Source of the DNA: Schistocerca nitens
Taxonomy: Eukaryota; Arthropoda; Insecta; Orthoptera; Acrididae
Assembly: GCF_023898315.1 (NCBI RefSeq)
Contig: NC_064622.1
Location: forward strand, 277,751,503-277,815,502
DNA length: 64,000 nucleotides
Reading direction: 5' to 3'
Shown: positions 11,206 to 23,415 of the stretch, piece by piece
Layout of the letters: each line of letters starts with the position of its first letter
How positions within the stretch are numbered: position 1 is the first letter of the stretch
Made by a program: the position numbers and the translations under genes
Notes under the pieces: model-generated
Seen by the model: only the letters and a program-made list of their open reading frames with translations
The model's database searches: none
What the model was told of the DNA's origin: nothing

Positions 11206-11905
11206 CCAGGCCTGGACCCAGTCAAACACTTCATCATCTGTTGCGAATCGATGTCTGCGAATAGCTTGTTTTAGAGGTCCAAACACTGAAAGTCACATGG
11301 TGAAAGGTCAGGACTGTACGTTGGATGTTCCAGTGTTTCCCACCAAAGCTGCTGTAATGTTGTCTTCACTGCATTGGCCGTGTGTGGGCGGGAATTGTCA
11401 TTCAGGAGGATAATGCCAGTAATTGATGAATCTCGTACACAGTGATTCTGCAGTTGTCCAAGACTAAAGCATTCACTTTCGTAACCATTTCTGATGTGAT
11501 GACACGATGATCCTGTCCAGGACGAGTATCGTCTTCCAGTGACATGCGCCCCTGAAGGAATCGTTTGCACCATTCCACAACACTTGAACAACTCAGACTG
11601 TACTCACTTTACCCAGCCTTCATCCGTCGGTACATTTCACGGTCTCCACCTCCCTCTGCCACCAAAAATCGAATAACTCCTCGCTGTTCCAGCTTACTCA
11701 CCTGCACGTTCGGTAGTGGACGATAACTTGTGTGACCACCTTCTCTTTGACGTGAAACCACACTGGCACAATGCAACATCAAATGCTGCGCATGCATCAC
11801 CAATAGATGGCGCCACCATACCCGCAGTTACGTGGTGCCAACTTACGTGTAGGGGCAAAGGTAGACGCACTGACCAGGTTTCATTTAAATGAACATCATG
11901 TGACA
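11206..11905 (-). mobile_element. Mariner-type transposon remnant, 3' end lost at Tc1
   Basis: Minus strand. Helix-turn-helix segments lie at 11,800-11,450 (VVEWCKRFLQGRMSLEDD, TSEMVTKVNALVLDNCRITV). Then comes IILLNDNSRPHTANAVKT with the second catalytic Asp and SPDLSPCDFQ with the third, followed by FGPLKQAIRRHRFATDDEV and WVQAWIRQQPT. The text jumps from the helix-turn-helix to the second Asp, so the segment with the first catalytic Asp is deleted. After WIRQQPT the frame runs into Tc1 sequence. It is inactive. Confidence 0.7.
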
Positions 11906-14900
11906 AATTTTGTTTGATATGACTGAAGTTAGGTTGGTGAAAATTCAGATACTGCAAAATGGATCATTTGCTTTAAGGAGAAATCCACTTGCAGCAGAGA
12001 CATGGAAGCAAATTTATATATTTCCCTGTGTGTCACATGACCATATAGCATTTAAGTTAACACACCAGTCCACACGAACGCCAACGCATGCGCGCACACT
12101 CACACATACATGCTGTTCTGTCGCTGTCTCTACCTCTCAGCCATCACTGTCCCCCCTTCCCTGACACCTGTTGCAGTAATGTAAAGTCAAAATGTTAATC
12201 TTCTTTATGTGTCTGCCATCCACTCAACACCTACTCTACACAGTGATTGATAACATTTATTCCCATTATTTATAATTCGACCATTCCATTTTGAAGCATC
12301 TTGTTTTCATAGATAAAAATGTTTGGATTTTGGCCTGTGATACTGTATTTTCACTCCACCTTGTGTTATTAAGTTGTCTTGAGTCCCACATTTAACTTCC
12401 TTGTCAACTGATGAAACTGAATTACAAAGTTTACCATAGTTGATAAATGATGGGTACAAACATTTTACTGCTAAAAAAAAGTAAAGATTTTTTATGATTG
12501 AATACCAGTTAGAATACATATCACAGCCTCTGATAATTGTTATGCCACAAACTTAGCTTGGACACTGTCACAGCATTGACTACATTTGAAAATATTCCAT
12601 TTGTTACACCACAAGTGGGTTACCAAACATGAAGATTTGTGTTTCATACTAAGTAGAAACTAACAAGTTAATAATACCCAGGTAATTGTATATTATACGA
12701 ATTCTTCCCGTTGACAGTTAAACTTAGAAAAAGTCCATGTCCAAGTAATAAATGAAGTTGTTAATGATGCAGTGGCAATGAACATATGAAAATCATTTTC
12801 CTTCATGTGCATTCTGTTTCTTTGTAAGCTCACGAAGGCTCCAAACATTGCTGAAAGTAGTTAGGCAGCAACTTTTAGAAAAAAAAAGTTTTGAAGTAAC
12901 TTAAGTATGTTTATCAGAAGGTACAAATCAAACCTTCAATGTAAAACGAAAAATCACTTAAAAGTTTTTATTCTATGGCAATATGATCAGCATTTGACAA
13001 AAAGTAGGAGGCAGTGTAGTTTTATATATATATATTTTTTTTCCATTGCTTACTGGAAAAGTGGTATCATATGTGTATGAACATATGTATTTTTCTATGA
13101 ATATTGATAAATTTGTTTTTCAATGGCTCTTTATTACAATAATTATTCATATATCACCATAAAAAGTATGGGTCTACAACACTGTTATGTTCGCACACAA
13201 TTCCACATAGAAAATTTAGTGTTTTGGCTACATTACAGCTTTTCTTTACTCCAAAATGAAGTTATTCCAATACACAAATCAAGTGAAAGATAGAAAGTCA
13301 GTAAAATAACAGATATTCAAAATAAATAGTGAACTGAATAATATAACATTATAATTTGTCATGTAAATTGATTATAATCATTTCCTGATAAGCATTTACA
13401 ATTTAGCCTATTATTAACGTACAAGACATTTTGTAGCAAATGCGAAATACATGGCAGTTATGTACAAAAACCAGTGCTGTTCTGATGCTATAAGTATTAA
13501 TTAATTCTACGGCATAATATAAAATAGTCTTTCGAAATTTTGTTTTCTGTGTGTCTAATGTAACACTTGTCATTCACCCGCGGCCTGAACAAACTGAGTA
13601 TGTGGTAAAAGTAACTTTTTATCACAGTAAAGAATGATGAAGATATTTATATTGCAATGTTTTACATATTACCAATATGCTTTATAAAAGTACCATTTAA
13701 CAGTCTTTGCAAATGGTATTGTGCTGCAAGAGTACCTGTAAACAAAGATTGATAAGGCACCAGGGGCCCTGAATCATGAAATGTGAATCCTGTTCACAAA
13801 AAAATCTGTTACCCCAGCAAAAACCTCCAGTAGTGTCACAATACAACAGGCACCATATGCTACATTGTATAAAATAATGAGCCATTGAAAAGCATAGCTG
13901 GCTGAACAATATGGCTAAAATTTGCATAAACATCTTCCAATATTTCAACTGTGTTGCAGTACGATGAAATGTGTCACATGCAACCAATACAAAAATACTT
14001 CATCCAGTTTCTTATCTTTTTCTCCATCATTCAAAATTACATTTGAATTCATGAAAATGTATTACTAAATATTTTGGCATATATGTTTTCTACAGCTTTA
14101 TACGAATTAAGACTACCTATGCATACCTCATACACACACATTCTTGCATCTGACAATAACTCAAGAAAAATATTGACACGTTTTGAAATACAACAACATA
14201 TTGTTTGATAAAATAGAGATTTTTCCCCACAAACAGCAAACTGAACAAAATACACTATATTATTACCAATGCTGTAGTGAAGTAAGTGTCATTAAAGATG
14301 TGAAATCTGATTGTCTTTTGAATTACTCCTGAGTATGGAAAAACTTTACTGCAAAGGACTAGAAATAAGCTGCTGTTTAACTGCAGTAACAGACATTTTG
14401 TTACATAAACATGTACCAATGATTTGCTAGTAATAATCTGATATAATTCACTTAATACCACAGGATAAGGGCAGATGTTTAGTTTATTAGTCTGCTATTC
14501 AACTGCACCTTGTTAACTGCTGACTCAATTCATGCTGCCAGATATACATTTTTTGCTAACTATTCATGTGAGACATGTACAGATCCCTCAAAAGATGGGA
14601 CATTCACTAAGTATGCAATAGAGCCAAAAATGTTTCATTCTGACATTGAAACACCTTCAAATAAAGGGAATAAACTTTCCTTAAAGCAACGTTCTTGCCG
14701 CAGTGGTAGTAGCACAAATCATACTGTTATTTTTGTTTTCAAATTTATTGTTCTTAATTTTTACAATGCAGTGCTTTGATGCTAATTTTATAAAAAAAAG
14801 TATATGAGGAAAATGGATTTATGGTCTGCTTATATACCAGTACCATTATGTAGTTTTATTTACCCTACTACAGTATACTTGATTTTATAGAGGTTATAAT

Positions 14901-17900
14901 GTTACTTGACAGCTAAAAGATATTCGAATATATTCATATATTATGTTTTCATTATGTTTTCAATGTATGAGCTGGAATGACTCTACATGCTTCACATGAA
15001 ATACCAAAAACTGAGACAGATGCTGGTAATTTTTCTGTGTCACAGCTGTATGTGTCACCATGTTGAGAAGAAGCTCTGCTGGCACTGAACAATACACTGC
15101 TGACACTGAACAACATAAACAAGATAACTACCAGGGGAAAAAGAGCAAAGTGTGACCCAATACACCACATGTAATTTCAAGCTGGTTTGTGACAACCGTT
15201 TACTAACAATACATTTTGAAGTTTATCAGTTTCATTTTATTTCAAACTCTAATTTTAGTGGAGTACTAAGTACGTTGAAAAGTGGGAAAATTGTTCCTGT
15301 TTAATTACAAGAGGACAGATACAATTTTATAGAGTTTCATTTATATTACAAAGTTGGCCAACATACTCTGCTGACTTCAGTCTTTTCCAGTCATGCTACT
15401 GATGAGTGATGACAGTTTAGAGAAGTTCCTCGTGTGTAACTTATTTGTAAATCTTTCAGAAAAAAGAAGTAACATTGTGTGCATTTCCAAAAGGGCAAGA
15501 AGATTGTTAGATCATGATAGTCCTCATAAGATTTCTTCCTCACCACTAATACATTCATATTGCTATTGAGTCTTAGATAATGACTGAATATTGTAACTGA
15601 ATTATCAGCAAATGAATGGTTTATATGAAGCAGCAGAATTATTCAGAAAATCAGATTTGAAATATTGATATTCTCTCTAGTCCTTATCCTTGAAATATGA
15701 AAAAAAGAATTATTAATGTCAGAGAGAGAAACTGAAATTAATGATGTAATTGGCATGTATTGGCTATACATATTCAATATTATCTGGGCAGCAAATATCA
15801 GAAATGTGGTACTTCATGAACTTGTCAATGGCCAATTATCTTCATGAACTTGTCAAAGACCGATTACGATAGGAACAGTTAAGTTAAGCAGAAGTTAATC
15901 ACTAAGGCAAGAGGTAATAAAACATTAATTTTATAACCCATTAAGTGTTCTCCAAACTAATATCATCATACCAGGCTTATATGTAGGTCTGGAAGTCTGA
16001 TAACTGTAAATTAGCCTTGCACAATGAAGACCTATAGTCAACCTCAAACAGATATAAAACAATCACTTTATATTAATCCCATACACAATAAATAGTCAAC
16101 AAGCACAAACATACTGAATGGCATACATCTCTGAGGCACTAACACATGCTAGTAAATCTCTGATACAAACTGCACAGTAGCAGACAAAATAAACCATCAA
16201 TATTAACATCTTTTTCACTTATGCCCCTAACCTGTTTTTACAAGCAATCACTGATACCTGGTCATAACAATAGTTCATACTTTGTACTAGTATGTCAGAT
16301 AGCCTGTAACACATTATGTTACAGTACAGTACATCACAGTAAAGAATCACTGAAGCAGCAATCCTCAGAAATATAAAGCAAAAACAGCCCTATTCAATGT
16401 CTGATACCTGAGGCAAGTTTGACAATAAATAACCTCCCCTCCCCCACATGTGCTGTCAAATACAGTAAAAAGAATTGTTTAATTTCAGGTTTTTTTTCAT
16501 AAAAATGTTTTTTCTTCACAATCAGAATAAGATAAAGAAAGAAAACAAGCACAAGACAGTATCTGCACTTTTTTTTAATCTGAGAAAAGGTTGTACAGTT
16601 GGGAGAGGGGAGCACAGAACATTAAAATTTGAGATAAGTTCGAGTAGTTTATCATGCACAGTAAAAGATGAGCTTGTCACACTGAGTTCTAGAGTGTGAG
16701 CAGCATCCAATTACCACATCCCTATACATGTTATTATAGACTGGTTTAGGTCTCAGATTTATTTCAAATTTTAATTGCTATCAGTGGAATCCTTTAAAAC
16801 TTTTATTTTAAATACATTCAATTAATCATTTTCTGAAATATCTCTGCTATATTTTCCTTCTTTCCGTTATTATGAGGAGGAGTTATTATGACTCAAATGT
16901 GGAAGATTCCATTTCAGAAGTTCAATATTAATTATTTAATTCTGCACATTTAGCCAACCCTACCCCAGCTATCACTTTGCTTTCTAGGGCTTTTTCCCTA
17001 TCTTTAGGTATTTTTTTTAAGATTTCATGTTTGACGTTCAGTAAATTTTATCAGATACTAATGACTTTGATAAATACTGAATAACTAGTTTCATTCTATA
17101 AAAAAGATAAACACTTTTTTTCAGTATGAGGTATTTGACAATCCACTTGTTATAACAGTGAATCATAAGTCTATATATAATTACACAATACCACTCGAAC
17201 AGAACACTTCAAGCTGTTTGTATAAAATCAACCTTTCTCTGTCAACAGACCAAAGACAACACACAGTTCAGTTGCTTATGACATTTTAACAGGCTAGTAA
17301 AAACTGTCCAGCAAGCAATAAAACAAATACTGAAAATATTATCTATGTTTCTACTTAAGAGTTAATACTAGTTTCACATATACAGTTTCACTTACAAATG
17401 CCACACAAGACACATTCTGCAACAAATATTGGTTGCTGACTACACAACAATTCATTTTGAATATGTTACAATTGAATACTGAGTTCATTGATCTCTCTGA
17501 AAAGCATTTACCGACTAATCACCATCACAAAACTGAAACAACTGTCAACGGCATACTACTTCTCTTTGAGTTGTTAGCCATTTCCATCCTTAAATTAATT
17601 GCCATCTTCAAAAATCCAGTGGCCTGCAGTTTTCTCTGTGGGTATTCAACAGTGATAAGATAAAGCATAACAACAAAAAAACCAATGTAACAAACAAAAG
17701 CCTCTACTTTCAGAACACGATTAATACTGCAAATTGAAATTTTTCAGTTCATCATCATCATCTTCTTCTTCCTTTGAAGGGTCAACCCACACTTCACTCA
17801 TACTATGTTGCAAAACATTTTTCAATTTCAACTTCAATATGTTGCTTTAACTCCAAAGGTACAAGAGACATTAAAAGTACCAATTGTCCAAAACTTTTTT

Positions 17901-19693
17901 AAAACTAGGTGTAACACAAAGTGTCTTGAAATAATTACTGCATTTTCAAGGTTGCCTACTGGACTATCAGACAAATAATTTTAAACTTTTATAAATATTA
18001 TACTGGTTGACCACCCAATAGAATGTTACAGGTAATGCCAACAATGCTGCAACTACGTGTACCACTTTAAACATTTCAAAACAAACCAAAATAAACACTT
18101 ATTGCCTCTGCAGTTACTTAACATCCAACATAATTTCCTGTCAAAGGCCAACAATTACTTATAACTTCCCTATTATAAGTAGACACTTGTTCCAGGAACA
18201 GAAGCATGCGAGTAGTGTTATATTGCAACCACTGAAAATTGCAAGCTGACACCAACATACCAAAGAATGGTGCTCTGGTACAGGACAACAGTATGTACAT
18301 GTAATATCATTTGGTGTATGCTGTTCCGACATGTTTACACAGTACTCTTCAGGCTACTCCAACAATGTGCAGAACTCTAATAAAAATAGTTCATATATGA
18401 AAACATTTATTACCTTCCATACAAATGTGCCTCACACAATAAATATGGTACAGCAGAAAGCCATGACCATTCAATACTTAGAAAAATTATCAGTTAAGTA
18501 CTGCACTGTCATCATTAATGGTGAGCAAAAAGCTTCCATTGGCAAGAAGCCACGATTAACATATTTGTGCTAAGTCATTTAATAACCAAATACATTAAAT
18601 GTACGATGAAGAATACGCTATAGAGAATGAGCAGACCTCTCAGTTGCACAGAAAATACTGTTTTAAAAACACAAAAATTCAGAAGACAGTCCATCAATTC
18701 TTTAAAACAGAAATCTGTAAATATTCATGGCTAGTATGTAACTGTTTAGCCATAAACTGCTATGGATACTCACAGTTGTGATATTTGTCTACCAACAGCC
18801 ACCAAATTACTTTGACTTCATGACTGGTCATGGCTATCTTTCATTCAATATTATATCCTCATCTGGACATTCACAAATGTACTTTGTGCCCATTTGCCAC
18901 TGACACATGAAACAAATTTGTAACAATTAAAATGTTTAACTGTTACAAGATAACTGAGAAAATACGAAACAGCATTAACAACATTAATCTACAGACTAAT
19001 GCTTAATGTCTCCATTAATTATATTTCAGATCAGCAATAAAAAAAAGAGTAAAGTTACAAACGAGATTCACATCACACAAATACAGTAGCAAAAATGCAT
19101 GCACAGTTAAGGTGACATATTCAGAGAAAAAACTCTGCAAGAAAAAAAAAAAAAAAAAAGAAACCTAATAAATATATTTTCTATGCGCAACACAATTTAC
19201 AGCATGATACAGCATAGAGAGGAAAAAACTAAAAAAATTCTGTCCTATCTACCCTCCCTTCCAGTTAAGTTCATTAAAATGCAGGAATATACCAGCAAAA
19301 ATTCTTCCAAACTGCATTAAAATATTTCTTTCACTAACCTACAATGTTTTTGTCTCTTGTGATACTATTTACAGTACAGCATGAAATGTATAACCTACTC
19401 AAAATGATGCTCCAGTTCTTCAATTTTAAACACATCTCCTCATACTCAAAAACAAAACTCGAGAAATATTACATTCTGTTAACTTATATGGTTCTAAAAA
19501 GTAGAAATTATGTGAACAGCTGCTTATAATAGAACTTACATCTCAGTTTTTAAGTGGTAAAACACAATGTCTGAGTCACAAATGGCATGAAGTCTGAAAA
19601 TGAACAGGGAACTAAATATCATAGCATGTCTGCTGTCAGGATGTCTAAAAGTCAGGTGAGACTCACCAGCCCATACCAATATAGTGCTCTGGT
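11906..19693. other. Long AT-rich, almost transposon-free stretch
   Basis: About 7.8 kb in which I recognise no transposon, SINE or RNA gene apart from short CA-rich fragments near 12,060-12,110 and a poly(A) run at about 19,142-19,159. It lies directly downstream, on the minus strand, of the stop codon of the psq exon at 19,694, so part may be its 3' UTR. Several open frames of 60-96 codons occur, as expected by chance at this base composition. A short acidic frame at 17,846-17,721 is listed under findings. Confidence 0.45.
15812..15867. repeat. Tandem duplication of a 28-bp unit
   Basis: CTTCATGAACTTGTCAATGG at 15,812 and CTTCATGAACTTGTCAAAGA at 15,840 start two adjacent 28-bp copies with a few mismatches. 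Confidence 0.8.
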
Positions 19694-20292
19694 TCAATTA
19701 TCTGAAGTCTTCCATCCAACAGAGGCAGTTGTTGGCACAGTGACAGTTCCAGATGTCTGTTGCTGCTGCTGCTGTTGTTGTTGTTGCTGCTGCTGCTGCT
19801 GCTGAATATGGACCTGGCCAGGAGCCGGCAACTGCTGTTGACCTTGGCCCATATCAGGCAGTTTGTAGTGCAATAGCATGTATGAAGGTGGCTGTGCATG
19901 TGCCGAGGCAACTGGCGTAGCTCCAGAATTTGAAACACGGCCTCGCCGTCTCTGTGGAAGTATGCCTCGCCGTGCCATGTAGAAACGTATTGTCGAGATT
20001 GGAATATTAAATATGTCTGAAACATTCTGGAAGGTCATCCCTTTCTGCACACACTCCGCTGCCTTTTGTAGTTCTTCTTCTGAACGGCGAACTCGCACTG
20101 TGGGAGTAGAATGCTGTAATGCAGCTGAAATGTGACTAATATCCTTACTGTCAGCACTGTTGCTGAGACTGCTGTTCCCACTGGGTGCTGGCAATATGGC
20201 TGCAAACTGTGGCATAGATTGCTGCATTTGAGCCTGTTGCTGTGGCTTCAGGACACACATCACATTCTGCAGTGCTAGTGCTGAACCCAGAT
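19694..20292 (-). CDS. Terminal exon with pipsqueak-type HTH domain and poly-Q
   Basis: Candidate 3' terminal exon of a transcription factor. A strong acceptor (TTCTTTGTCCCTACAG) precedes base 20,292. Two bases (AT) then complete a codon split by a phase-1 intron, and the frame starts LGSALALQNVMCVLKPQQQ. About 199 codons follow to TGA at 19,696-19,694. Residues about 67-118 form a psq helix-turn-helix (RRSEEELQKAAECVQKGMTF, IPISTIRFYMARRGILPQRR), which binds DNA in the nucleus in BTB-psq proteins such as Pipsqueak, Bric-a-brac and Ribbon. Flanks are Q-rich: CVLKPQQQAQMQQ before it, and a run of more than 15 glutamines of mixed CAG/CAA codons (about 19,757-19,803) after it. No BTB domain is in this exon. 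The gene itself is not identified with confidence. Being an internal intronless gene is unlikely because no good start codon exists. Confidence 0.85.
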
Positions 20293-20298
20293 CTGTAG
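20293..20298 (-). promoter_or_regulatory. Splice acceptor of psq exon at 20,292
   Basis: The minus strand reads CTACAG preceded by the pyrimidine-rich TTTATTCTTTGTCC. This fixes the exon start and phase 1. Confidence 0.8.
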
Positions 20299-21750
20299 GG
20301 ACAAAGAATAAAAATTTATTTGATACATATCCTCAGATAATATTTTTTTACAGCTTAATGAAACAAGAAATATTAATGTTTAAATGATGTAAAGACCTGG
20401 AATGTCAGTTTTCAAAATATAATCAGAACAATAATTTAATTGAATAACAGACATCAAAATAGTGCAATAAATACATAAGTTTGTAAATAAAACTATTACC
20501 ATAATCTGGAAAAGAATAATAGAATATTCAGTATAAGATACATACCTCTCTGTGAAAAGTAGGCCACCAATTATGCTCTTATGAAGTCATGGGTGGTGAC
20601 AACAATACAATAGTGTCAATGGTTTCTTTAGGATCTGAAATAGCTACTGCTTCCTTAAAATCTATGTTAACAATGTACTAAGAAACTATTTTCTACAGCT
20701 GCAGGAAACAGTGTAACTCTCATTTAATACTCAGCTTTTGTGATTAACTACTCAGTCTTTGAGTTTAACAAATCCATTTCCCTTTCTTGTCATACTGCAT
20801 TTGTTATACAAAACCTCAGGTACAATAAGGAAAACGTATTTACTTTTTGTAAACATACTAGTTCTTGACCACACTATTTCAAGTCTATTTGATTTACCTG
20901 TACGAGGTATCTATGTCTGTATCCACTAATGAAGGTAAGTAAGTTGTAACAGATGTAGATTTATTCTGCTGTTAACGATGAAACGTATTTTTAATTAACA
21001 TTGGAACTGATATTGTGACCTTCAAAATTTGCAACTACTAATATTCTTCAGCAACATAAATATTATTCTCTGTGCTCTCTCTGTGCTGTATGTAGGGAAT
21101 ATAGATATGGTGCCCTGTTGACTTATAGATTTTCAGCAACTATGAGAAGTTTGAAAAAAAGTATCAGTAAAAAAACCAAAATCATGATGGCAAATCAAAA
21201 GTAAGGAGAAAATCTGACAGCCAAATTGAAAGAAATAAGATGTAAAGTGGACAAATTTTGCTACTTAGACATTTCAATTACAGCACACTACAGAAGCAGC
21301 TTTAAAATCAGGAAAAGAATTTGAACACCTAAATGTGCTTTCAGTGAACGAAAACAACTCCCAGCGAAGAAGCTTAAGGTGCAACAAAGTTGTGCAAGAT
21401 GTCTGCAAGCATTATATGGACAGTGGACAAGTCTTTTTCACTGATTTTTGTCTGCTAACAATAACATTCCACTTGTAAAAACTTTATTTACTGGTATGTT
21501 TAAGGCCTAGCTCATCATCAGAATATGATGAGGAAGGGCTATGCCCAAAATGTGTAAATAAATTAAGTTTTAACAACATGTTGAATGTTGATCTTAGCAA
21601 CTGAAAAAGATATGATTAACATTCTTAGACAACAAGCTGCTTAGTGTAAAAAAAGAAAAGAGAGAAACTAAACTCCACCCTAACAGGTTCCACATCCTGG
21701 AGGACCTCCTCACTACGGATCAATTGGAATGAAAGTAAATCTAATCTAAT
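20299..21750. other. Presumed intron, non-coding
   Basis: AT-rich sequence upstream (minus strand) of the psq exon. No gene or clear repeat recognised. Confidence 0.4.
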
Positions 21751-22006
21751 CTAAAGAGGACCCAACAGTACCAGCTGACCGCAGTTTTATCCTCAGCCCA
21801 CAGGCTTCACTGGGTGCAGATATGGAGAACCACATGGTCAGCACACCGCTCTCCTGACTGTATTTCAGTTTATGATACAGGAGCAACTATTTCTCAATCA
21901 AGTAGCTCCACAATTTGCCTCCATCCTAGTACTAGCCCAGTCTGACAGCCCTTAACTTCAGTGATCTGATGGGAACTGGTGTTACCACTGCGGCAAAGCT
22001 GTTTCC
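21751..22006 (-). repeat. 5S rRNA-derived SINE (SINE3-like), copy 1
   Basis: The minus strand begins near 22,006 with GTAACACCAGTTCCCATCAG, then ATCACTGAAGTTAAGGGCTG and TAGTACTAGGATGG. These follow the order of internal 5S rRNA (CGGTTCTCGTCCGATCACCG, AAATTAAGC, TAGTACTTAGATGG). The remainder (AGCCCACAGG, ATATGGAGAACCACATGGTC in plus orientation) is shared with the copy at 57,660-57,968. It is a Pol III-type repeat, not a functional 5S gene. Confidence 0.7.
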
Positions 22007-22025
22007 ATGGTGTTTAGTATAGAAC

Positions 22026-22053
22026 GGGGGGGGGGGGGGGGGGGGGGGGGGGG
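22026..22053 (+). repeat. Poly(G) run
   Basis: 28 consecutive G. This could be real or an assembly artefact. Confidence 0.9.
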
Positions 22054-22949
22054 CAATTTGTCAAGGCATTTATGTGGAGAGCGCTCTTATACAGCTGTGC
22101 ATGCTGAATACTGTTGGAGGCTGACACAAAGTGCTTGGAACCAGTGGATGTGTGCCTTTGTGTTACTCTAACAAGGCACACCTAGACAGAAAGAAGAAAC
22201 AATGAAGACGTTCCAAAAGAGAACAGTGACCTTAAATGCGAACTTTTTAGGTTAGGCTTTACCGTGACTGTTACTGACGTTAAATGAAACAACAAGTTTA
22301 CTGTTACCAGTCACCGTTTGAACTAAGAAATATCCAAAAATATAAATGGTTTTCCTTTTTTTGTATCTGTTAGCTCCAGTAAGTTTTTAACAGTCATAGT
22401 GCAATATGAAATGCTAGGAAAGAAAACCAAGAAGTAAAAAAAAATTGGTGAATAGTCTATTGAAAGTAACAAAACGCTAAAATTATCAAGAAATGAAGAA
22501 AACAGCACAATATAGGGAAGAATGGTTGCAGTGATAAGGCGTAGGCTTTAGAAGATGAACTTCCTTTAACCGAAAACAAACACACACAGTAAGCACAATG
22601 AGGATTAAAACCAGAGGAAGACGAAGGTACTGTTAGTAATTACCTTTCTTCCATACTAAATTTTAAGGTGACAAATTAAAATCTTTATACAGTTTTTGGT
22701 GGTCTTACACACACTTGATAACCTGTGCATCAGTGAAGCATTAACTCAACTGCCCCGACAGTTACTGAGCTTCTCTCTCCAGAAATATTGACAAGGAGTT
22801 CCCAAAATTCAAACTCTACATTTATGTTAGTAATTGCTTGTGGTAGCCACTGAATGAGCAAAGACCCAACTGTGACGTTTCAATGAGTGATATAATCATG
22901 ATCTTCTGGCAAAGTGTCAAGATTCTGCTGATGCTGTCCTACTTATATC
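22054..22949. other. Non-coding stretch
   Basis: No gene or recognised repeat. Confidence 0.35.
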
Positions 22950-23415
22950 TGCAGCTTGCCCCCTATCCACATGGCTTCAGGAGGCTGGTTTCACATAGAC
23001 CAGTGGGCATGGGGGGGGGGGGGTTGAGTCGCATTGCAGGGGGAGGAGGAAGCACCATTCACATCTCTGTCGGAGCATTCTGGTCCTGTCTCGCAAGGGT
23101 GGACATGCTCTCGAAATATCGCTATCAGTGGATTCCATGCTGCACTCAGTGGGTATCCTCCATATCCGCTTACTAGATTCTCATGAATGTGAATTTTGAT
23201 GGACTCTTATGGTGCTATCCCAATAGCCTGTGGCTCAGCAGAGCACCTTTGTGTTCTTGAAGTCAAATGTCTGATCTTCCTTGATGCTATGTTCTGCTGT
23301 CATTGATTTCTCTGTCCGTCAAAGCCTCACATGCCTGATATGCTTCTCACAGCGTTTAGAAATATGTCGCTGAGTTTGTTCATGTACTATTGTGATACTG
23401 TAAATTCCTGTTGTG
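22950..23415 (-). mobile_element. Inverted 3' part of a Penelope-like element
   Basis: Read on the minus strand, 23,415 to about 22,990 matches the 3' end of the Penelope-like element at 24,480-24,850 block for block: GGAATTTACAG, ATTTCTAAACGCTGTGAG, AGCATCAAGGAAGA, CACATTTGACTT-like, GAGTGCAGCATGGAATCCAC. It covers the GIY-YIG region and the 3' tail, and abuts the plus-strand element head-on. A poly(G) run of about 10 lies at about 23,013-23,023. Confidence 0.7.

Noticed and set aside
14952-15170. 72-codon minus-strand frame with a hydrophobic segment
   Set aside because: No family resemblance, no acceptor or start context, and of a length expected by chance.
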